NCBI GenBank assembly: GCA_964549595.1
Contig: CAZJWK010000101.1
Coordinates: forward strand, 1-10,404
Reading direction: 5' to 3'
DNA length: 10,404 bases
Source of the DNA: CAZQQN01 sp964549595
GTDB taxonomy: Bacteria; Bacteroidota; Bacteroidia; CAILMK01; CAYYUA01
Part shown: positions 6,296 through 10,404 of the stretch, piece after piece
How the letters are laid out: each line of letters begins with the position of its first letter
Position numbering within the stretch: the stretch's first letter is position 1
Made by a program: the position numbers and the translations under genes
Notes under the pieces: generated by a model
What the model was told of the DNA's origin: nothing
The model's database searches: none
The model's input: the letters and a program-made list of their open reading frames with translations, nothing else

Positions 6296-7069
6296 ATGAG
6301 TGGTGGTTTTAACCCGGACCGAAAAAAATTGGCTTTTTTGTCGCAATTTCTCACCGAAACCCTTTACCAGGTTCCGGAAAAAACGGAAAAGGCCTTTAAT
6401 TCGACTACTCATGAAAAATCAGGACAAGCAACAGAGGGCCGGGAAGATCAATATTCCGCTGATAAATTGTCAAAACCTACTGATCAAACAGTAAAGGAAG
6501 AAACGCCTGATTACGGGATACAGGAAGAAGCACCCCATGATGATGAAAGCGTGCCTGAAGCTGGAAAAGCAGAAGAGGCAACAACCTCGGATCCTTCAAA
6601 GGAAAAAGTTTCAGAGGATGCCCATGCTGAAGCTTCTGCCCAACAGGAATTATCGGTTTCCTCAGCCAGTACTGCTACCGAAAGGGCCATAAATTATTAT
6701 GGAAACTTTCAAAAAAGGATTCTGATCCTTGTTAATTATTTTAACCAAAAGGACCTGATCCCAAAAGACCGGTTAGTGCTTGGCCAAATCCTGAAAGCCA
6801 TTGGCCTCAGCTTTGAGGACGTTGCTGTAATCAATGTACAAAAAGCCCAAATGAGTTGGGAAAGCCTACAAAAGGCATTCGGATTTTCAAAGGTTATGGC
6901 TTTCGGGGTCGATAAAGCCTTTTTCCCGGTTACCATTCAATACAATGAAATAGCCAGGACTGAGAATGATTTACCCGTAATGCTTGCCCCTTCTATTGAG
7001 GAAATTGCTTCAGACAAAAAGCTTAAAAAGCAGCTTTGGCAAAATCTGAAAACCTTATTTAAGGAATAA
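6296..7069 (+). CDS. Protein with acidic disordered linker and HolD/uracil-glycosylase-like C-terminal domain, 257 aa
   Basis: Three parts are visible. An N-terminal amphipathic segment (about 10-27, with L-A-F-L-S-Q-F-L-T-E-T-L-Y) comes first. A long low-complexity linker (about 29-130) rich in E, D, S, T, A, K and P follows, certainly disordered. A compact C-terminal domain occupies about 137-257. The domain reads R-I-L-I-L-V-N-Y, L-G-Q-I-L-K-A-I-G-L-S-F-E-D-V, K-V-M-A-F-G-V, then L-A-P-S-I-E-E-I-A-S-D with K-K-Q-L-W-Q-N-L-K-T-L-F. This order (a strand, an 'iLkAIgL' helix, an 'FG' strand, and a final 'PSxxEIxxDxxxKxxLW' helix) resembles the psi subunit of DNA polymerase III (HolD), which has a catalytically dead uracil-DNA-glycosylase fold. 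That is inference from pattern, not certain. A short terminal motif on a flexible acidic tether would suit a protein-protein adaptor at the replisome. rdgB starts 11 bases after its stop. Confidence 0.6.
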   Translation: MSGGFNPDRKKLAFLSQFLTETLYQVPEKTEKAFNSTTHEKSGQATEGREDQYSADKLSKPTDQTVKEETPDYGIQEEAPHDDESVPEAGKAEEATTSDPSKEKVSEDAHAEASAQQELSVSSASTATERAINYYGNFQKRILILVNYFNQKDLIPKDRLVLGQILKAIGLSFEDVAVINVQKAQMSWESLQKAFGFSKVMAFGVDKAFFPVTIQYNEIARTENDLPVMLAPSIEEIASDKKLKKQLWQNLKTLFKE

Positions 7070-7080
7070 ATTAAACGACA

Positions 7081-7662
7081 ATGGCCAGGGAATTGGTATT
7101 TGCTACTCATAATCCGGATAAACAAAAGGAAATCCAGGCTATGCTCCCAAAGGGTTTTTCCTTACTCAGCCTGGAAGCGGTCCATTTCAACCGGGAAATA
7201 ACCGAGGACCAATCGACTATCAAAGGAAACGCCCTGAAAAAGGCCAGGACGGTTTACAATGAAACGGATTATTCCTGTTTTGCGGACGATACAGGTTTAG
7301 AGGTGGATGCGCTTAATGGGGCTCCGGGCGTTCATTCTGCCCGTTTTGCGGGAGAGTCAGCCACTTACCAAGCTAATCTTCAAAAGCTGCTGAAGAATAT
7401 GGAAGGCGAAACCAATAGACAAGCCCGTTTCAAAACGATAATAGCCCTGATCTTGAATGGTGAGGAATATTTATTCGAAGGCATCACAGAGGGCTTTATC
7501 CTGGAAGAAACCCAAGGTGGCAAAGGGTTTGGCTATGACCCGGTATTTCGGCCGCAAGGTTATGAGGAAACCTTTGCCCAAATGGCCCCTGAAACCAAAA
7601 ACCGGATCAGTCACCGCGGAAAGGCTTTTTCCAAAATGGTCAGTTTTTTAGCGGAACAATAA
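7081..7662 (+). CDS. rdgB: RdgB/HAM1 family XTP/dITP pyrophosphatase, 193 aa
   Basis: The enzyme hydrolyses dITP, XTP and related deaminated purine nucleoside triphosphates to the monophosphate and pyrophosphate, keeping them out of DNA and RNA. It is a cytosolic Mg-dependent homodimer. All family motifs are present: the N-terminal F-A-T-H-N-P-D-K-Q-K-E-I at 7-18 (substrate loop, T-H-N in place of the commoner S-G-N), F-A-D-D-T-G-L-E-V-D-A-L at 67-78 with the catalytic aspartates D69/D70, G-A-P-G-V-H-S-A-R-F-A-G at 80-91, G-F-G-Y-D-P-V-F at 149-156 and S-H-R-G-K-A at 177-182. The length is normal. It follows the HolD-like gene by 11 bases, so the two are very likely one operon, linking nucleotide-pool cleaning with a possible replication accessory protein. 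No clear terminator is seen in the 86 bases before the convergent gene. Confidence 0.96.
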   Translation: MARELVFATHNPDKQKEIQAMLPKGFSLLSLEAVHFNREITEDQSTIKGNALKKARTVYNETDYSCFADDTGLEVDALNGAPGVHSARFAGESATYQANLQKLLKNMEGETNRQARFKTIIALILNGEEYLFEGITEGFILEETQGGKGFGYDPVFRPQGYEETFAQMAPETKNRISHRGKAFSKMVSFLAEQ

Positions 7663-7748
7663 GAGACCGATAAAGCCGGAAGCCATGAAGGTTTGGTTAC
7701 TTGCATTCCGTAATTTCATAAATTCCCCGCTTAAACCTGGTTTTTGCG

Positions 7749-9782
7749 CTATTTGAGAACCTTGAAAACACCATCACGGTAGTGCTTATCGCCCTTAAAA
7801 TCGGTAACGGTGATTTGATAAATATACTGACCGGCCGGGATGGTTTTATTTCGGAATTCCCCTTTCCATTCCTCACTGCTGCCCCTGAATAGCCTTTGCC
7901 CCCATCGATTGAAAATGGTCAATTCGTAATCCTTAATACCATACCCCACGGGCCCGAAAGCCTCATTCACACCGTCTCCGTTTGGAGAGAACGCATTAGG
8001 CATGTAAAAGCTGAAAAACCGGATTTTTACGGTATCATTTTGCCTGAAATGGCAACCAACGGTGTCTTCCACTGCTAATGTGATTTGATGGTTTTGAACA
8101 TTTTTAAAAATACGTTGAAAACCGGGCTTATTGCTTACGCTGTCTCCGTTGATATACCAGGTTCTTTGTTGAATGCCTTTGGTGGAATCTGAGAAGAATA
8201 CCGTATCTTCCGGTTTGGCTTCTTCGGGTTTAATGTGATATTGAAATTCCGGGAATGGTATTTTTCTTACAAACTGACTATCAGTTCCCCTTCCACAGGC
8301 TTTAAAAGCCTGAACCCAGTATTGACCAGGATTTTTTACCTGAATCCCGGGGCTGCGCTTACCATTTGACCAATACATACTATCGTAGGATTTTTTTGTG
8401 GTTAATACGGCCTTTTTATCCGCGCATATTACTGAATCCCCAACGATGGATACATCAAAATCCTTGCATTGTAAACATAAGGTATCCGGATTTATGGCCA
8501 TTGAAAGGGTGCTGGATTTTACGGTATCTCTTCTTATACCACTGTAGTCATTCAAAGCCAATGAGTCACTCCGGAGGGTAAGCGATCGGGATGAATCGAA
8601 CATTTGGTAATTTCCCCTTAAACAGCGGGATTCCCGGACTTTATTTATCGCATTTTTAAAACAAAAAAGAGCAATTTTTCCTTTGTCATCTATATATTTT
8701 CCGGCTATGAATAAACCGGGTGAATTGGGAGAATAGGTAATGGTAGGGCCGCTTATGCCAACGCTTTTATAATCGCTATTGGTTTGGTGGATAAGCTTTG
8801 TGGAATCATATTGCCCATTCCGTTTTAGTTTGGTTAACAATGGATAAACCCGCTTTTTTACATCTCCGATAGGTTTTTTCCCTGTGATCCAACAATTTCC
8901 CCTTGCGTCCAATGTTTGGTGAGTGAAAGTGGCTGAACCACTAAATGAGCTGATAAAAAGGGTGCTATCTTGCTTCCAGATGAAATTTTGCCCATTGGCA
9001 TTTAGCTTCAAAGGCCTTATCCTTGTTTGATTACGATTCGTAAGGGTTATCAAGATATTGCCATCTTCATCTGTAAGGGGGTTTAAAGCATAATTCAGGC
9101 GGGATTTCACTTTTTTGGCCCAGATCACTTTTCCGGAATTTTTGACCTTAAGGATGGAAAGGTAAGGGGGATTGGCATCAACCCTCCGGAGAAGTACAAG
9201 CCGGCCTTTTGGCGTTAAAGTGGCCTGCCCTGAGGTACGCTTTTTCGATATTTGTTTGGCAAAAAGCACTTTCCCCGATGTATCCATTTTAACCAGTAAT
9301 TCCTTTCCCTGTTGAAACCAGGAATGGAAATAACCGTAGATCCAAATTTTGTTTTGCGAACCCTCCAGCATAGGAAAAATCGTGTCGCGGTTACTTTCCG
9401 CAAAACCATAATGATGGGACCAATCGATCTTGCCATCGGCTGTGAGCTTGGTTATGGCTTTGGTGTTGGCTAAAAAAATTTGATCCTGGTTCGTCACCGT
9501 TAAGCGGGGTAAATGACTGCTTGTTTGAAATTGAAGGCCTTTTGACCATTTAACTTTCCCATTGCTGCTTATTCGTGAAAGGAAATAGGGATTTTCCTGG
9601 GACCGGAAGTGATAACCTTTACCCGCTATTAAAAGATCTCCGTTTGAAAATTGCCCCATTTCAATTTCATCTGACTGGGGCTGATTATCATACTTGTAAT
9701 AAAAAGTTTCCTGAGCGATTAAACCGTTAAGCAAGCAAACATTTAGGCTAAAAAAAATGGTTAAAAAACCATTTACGGACAT
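7749..9782 (-). CDS. T9SS type B cargo protein with beta-propeller-like N-terminus and PKD/Ig-like domains, 677 aa
   Basis: This is an exported surface or secreted protein. A signal peptide covers residues 1-23 (cleavage L-I-A|Q). About 25-380 contains recurring units of the type 'x-K-x-x-x-x-G-K-V-x-W-x-K' (near 75-81, 116-122, 169-176, 217-224), a pattern of beta-propeller repeats often found in Bacteroidota surface proteins. About 436-508 is an Ig-like unit (I-V-G-D-S-V-I-C-A, then Y-W-S-N-G and N-P-G-Q-Y-W-V). About 510-588 resembles a PKD domain, with F-S-D-S-T and D-T-V-G-C. The C-terminus from about 593 is a complete gliding-motility-associated C-terminal domain: M-P-N-A-F-S-P-N-G-D-G-V-N-E at 594-607, I-F-N-R-W-G at 623-628, I-P-A-G-Q-Y-I-Y at 648-655 and a terminal strand. 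That domain routes it through the type IX system. The binding partner or substrate is unknown. The gene is convergent with rdgB and appears monocistronic. Confidence 0.88.
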   Translation of the reverse strand: MSVNGFLTIFFSLNVCLLNGLIAQETFYYKYDNQPQSDEIEMGQFSNGDLLIAGKGYHFRSQENPYFLSRISSNGKVKWSKGLQFQTSSHLPRLTVTNQDQIFLANTKAITKLTADGKIDWSHHYGFAESNRDTIFPMLEGSQNKIWIYGYFHSWFQQGKELLVKMDTSGKVLFAKQISKKRTSGQATLTPKGRLVLLRRVDANPPYLSILKVKNSGKVIWAKKVKSRLNYALNPLTDEDGNILITLTNRNQTRIRPLKLNANGQNFIWKQDSTLFISSFSGSATFTHQTLDARGNCWITGKKPIGDVKKRVYPLLTKLKRNGQYDSTKLIHQTNSDYKSVGISGPTITYSPNSPGLFIAGKYIDDKGKIALFCFKNAINKVRESRCLRGNYQMFDSSRSLTLRSDSLALNDYSGIRRDTVKSSTLSMAINPDTLCLQCKDFDVSIVGDSVICADKKAVLTTKKSYDSMYWSNGKRSPGIQVKNPGQYWVQAFKACGRGTDSQFVRKIPFPEFQYHIKPEEAKPEDTVFFSDSTKGIQQRTWYINGDSVSNKPGFQRIFKNVQNHQITLAVEDTVGCHFRQNDTVKIRFFSFYMPNAFSPNGDGVNEAFGPVGYGIKDYELTIFNRWGQRLFRGSSEEWKGEFRNKTIPAGQYIYQITVTDFKGDKHYRDGVFKVLK

Positions 9783-9877
9783 GGTATTTTAATTTATAGG
9801 TTTCTTTTAATGCTGATTTTAGACGGGTTTAATGAATAGGCAGGTTGCATGAGAACCGATGATTTATTCATAAAAAT

Positions 9878-9889
9878 AGGCCGCGGCCT
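9878..9889. repeat. Perfect 12-base GC-rich palindrome AGGCCGCGGCCT
   Basis: A perfect inverted repeat of twelve bases, ten of them G or C, stands in an A/T-rich spacer about 95 bases upstream of the 677-aa gene start. As DNA it could be a dimeric protein-binding site. As RNA it folds only as a four-pair stem with a CGCG loop. No function can be assigned. Confidence 0.5.
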
Positions 9890-9901
9890 TTACTTTTAAT
9901 C

Positions 9902-9924
9902 GGGGTTTACTTTGGCTAAACCCC
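9902..9924. repeat. Perfect 8-bp stem-loop GGGGTTTA / TAAACCCC
   Basis: GGGGTTTA (9902-9909) pairs exactly with TAAACCCC (9917-9924) across a seven-base loop. No T tract follows on the + strand. On the - strand the hairpin is followed by an A-rich run, so it is not a canonical terminator in either direction. It may be an operator or a transcript-end structure for a gene outside the window. Confidence 0.55.
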
Positions 9925-10023
9925 TACACAATCGTATTTTCCAGCGTTAGAAGGTAAGTAGTGGGTAAAAACCCCGGAACCTTCAAGCTCATTCATACCC
10001 TGTTTATGCGTTATTCCTTATTT

Positions 10024-10404
10024 CCTTAAATGAAATCCAACCTTAAGAAACCAACTTATTTCAATCCTGTTTCTATGGTATTTCTATCATGTTTCCCGAA
10101 TCCCCCAACGCCCAACCTACCACAACCTTATTACTACGTGTTACTATTCCCACGATAAACCTTTCCTTCTCCTGAAGGGAAATCCAACCCCTCAGAATCA
10201 CCCTTATTTCAACGGTGTTTCCACGGTATTTCTACGTATTTCTATCATGTTTTCCGAATCCCCCAACGCCCAACCGCACTACAACCATATTACTACTTAT
10301 TACCACTTGTTACTACGTGTTACTATTCCCACGATAAACCTTTCCTGCTCCTAAAGGGAATCCAACCCCTCAGAATCAACCTTATTTCAACGGTATTTCC
10401 ACTT
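10024..10404. repeat. Non-coding tandem repeat array with nested 10-base sub-repeats, running off the window end
   Basis: Two complete units are visible: unit A from 10055 to 10202 (148 bases) and unit B from 10203 to 10380 (178 bases). A third begins at 10381 and is cut by the window edge, and a degenerate partial copy precedes unit A (about 10024-10054). Shared blocks include the 19-base GAATCCCCCAACGCCCAAC (starts 10098 and 10256) and TACTATTCCCACGATAAAC (10142 and 10321). The size difference comes from one extra copy of GTATTTCTAC (10226-10235) and two extra copies of an ATTACTACTT-like 10-mer (array 10289-10328 in B, 10130-10149 in A), plus one base of indel and a compensating loss elsewhere. 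The + strand is C/T/A-biased and G-poor. I see no reading frame, spacers or palindromic repeats, so this is not a CRISPR array or protein repeat. Confidence 0.85.

Larger units (their letters stand above)
9783..10023. other. Non-coding leader region upstream of the 677-aa gene, with palindrome and hairpin
   Basis: No reading frame here looks coding on either strand. The region contains the 12-base palindrome at 9878-9889 and the hairpin at 9902-9924, listed separately. On the - strand CCTATTTTTATG, with TATTTTTA one base off TAnnTTTG, could serve as a weak -7 element for the 677-aa gene, but no matching TTTG lies at the right distance. Confidence 0.5.

Noticed and set aside
7689..7738. AGGTTT / AAACCT inverted repeat as a bidirectional terminator between rdgB and the convergent gene
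   Set aside because: The arms are only six bases and the loop is 38 bases, so a stable hairpin is unlikely.
10024..10404. CRISPR array
   Set aside because: Units are about 150-180 bases and repeat along their whole length. There are no short conserved repeats separated by unique spacers, and no cas gene.

Overview
The window reads as a chromosomal segment from a member of the phylum Bacteroidota, probably a gliding or marine Cytophagales-type lineage. Three things point there. Two proteins carry type IX secretion system (T9SS) type B, or gliding-motility-associated, C-terminal domains, and a third small protein looks like a T9SS type A tail. A DUF3078-type outer-membrane protein is present. 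One promoter matches the Bacteroidota pattern TTTG / TAnnTTTG, and Shine-Dalgarno sites are essentially absent. No transposase, integrase, phage gene, tRNA or rRNA was seen.

Layout. Positions 1-110 hold the last 35 codons of a T9SS type B cargo protein. A tightly packed + strand trio follows: an unrecognised exported protein (183-911), a GldL-like multi-pass membrane protein (912-1469, starting on the base after the previous stop) and a 42-residue membrane peptide (1469-1597, TAATG overlap). Next is the chaperone gene htpG (1746-3569) with a clear intrinsic terminator. After a 265-base gap containing a good promoter comes a lone 82-residue T9SS-tail-like protein (3887-4135), closed by a hairpin that overlaps its stop codon. 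On the - strand, ilvE (6219-5158) is followed 64 bases later by a DUF3078 gene (5093-4188). Divergent from ilvE, a two-gene + strand unit encodes an acidic-linker protein with a HolD/uracil-glycosylase-like C-terminal domain (6296-7069) and the nucleotide-pool sanitising enzyme RdgB (7081-7662). A large T9SS type B cargo protein (9782-7749, - strand) comes last.

The final 622 bases (9783-10404) carry no gene. They hold a GC-rich 12-base palindrome, a perfect 8-bp hairpin and, from about 10024 to beyond the window edge, a tandem repeat array. Its two complete units are 148 and 178 bases long and differ mainly by gain or loss of 10-base sub-repeats.

Most of the window is ordinary housekeeping and surface-protein content. 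The items most worth a second look are the GldL-like membrane protein with three internal '-KLxHY-' hairpins and a degenerate fourth hairpin in the coupled small ORF, the HolD-like gene next to rdgB, the orphan T9SS-tail protein, and the nested 10-bp/150-180-bp repeat array.
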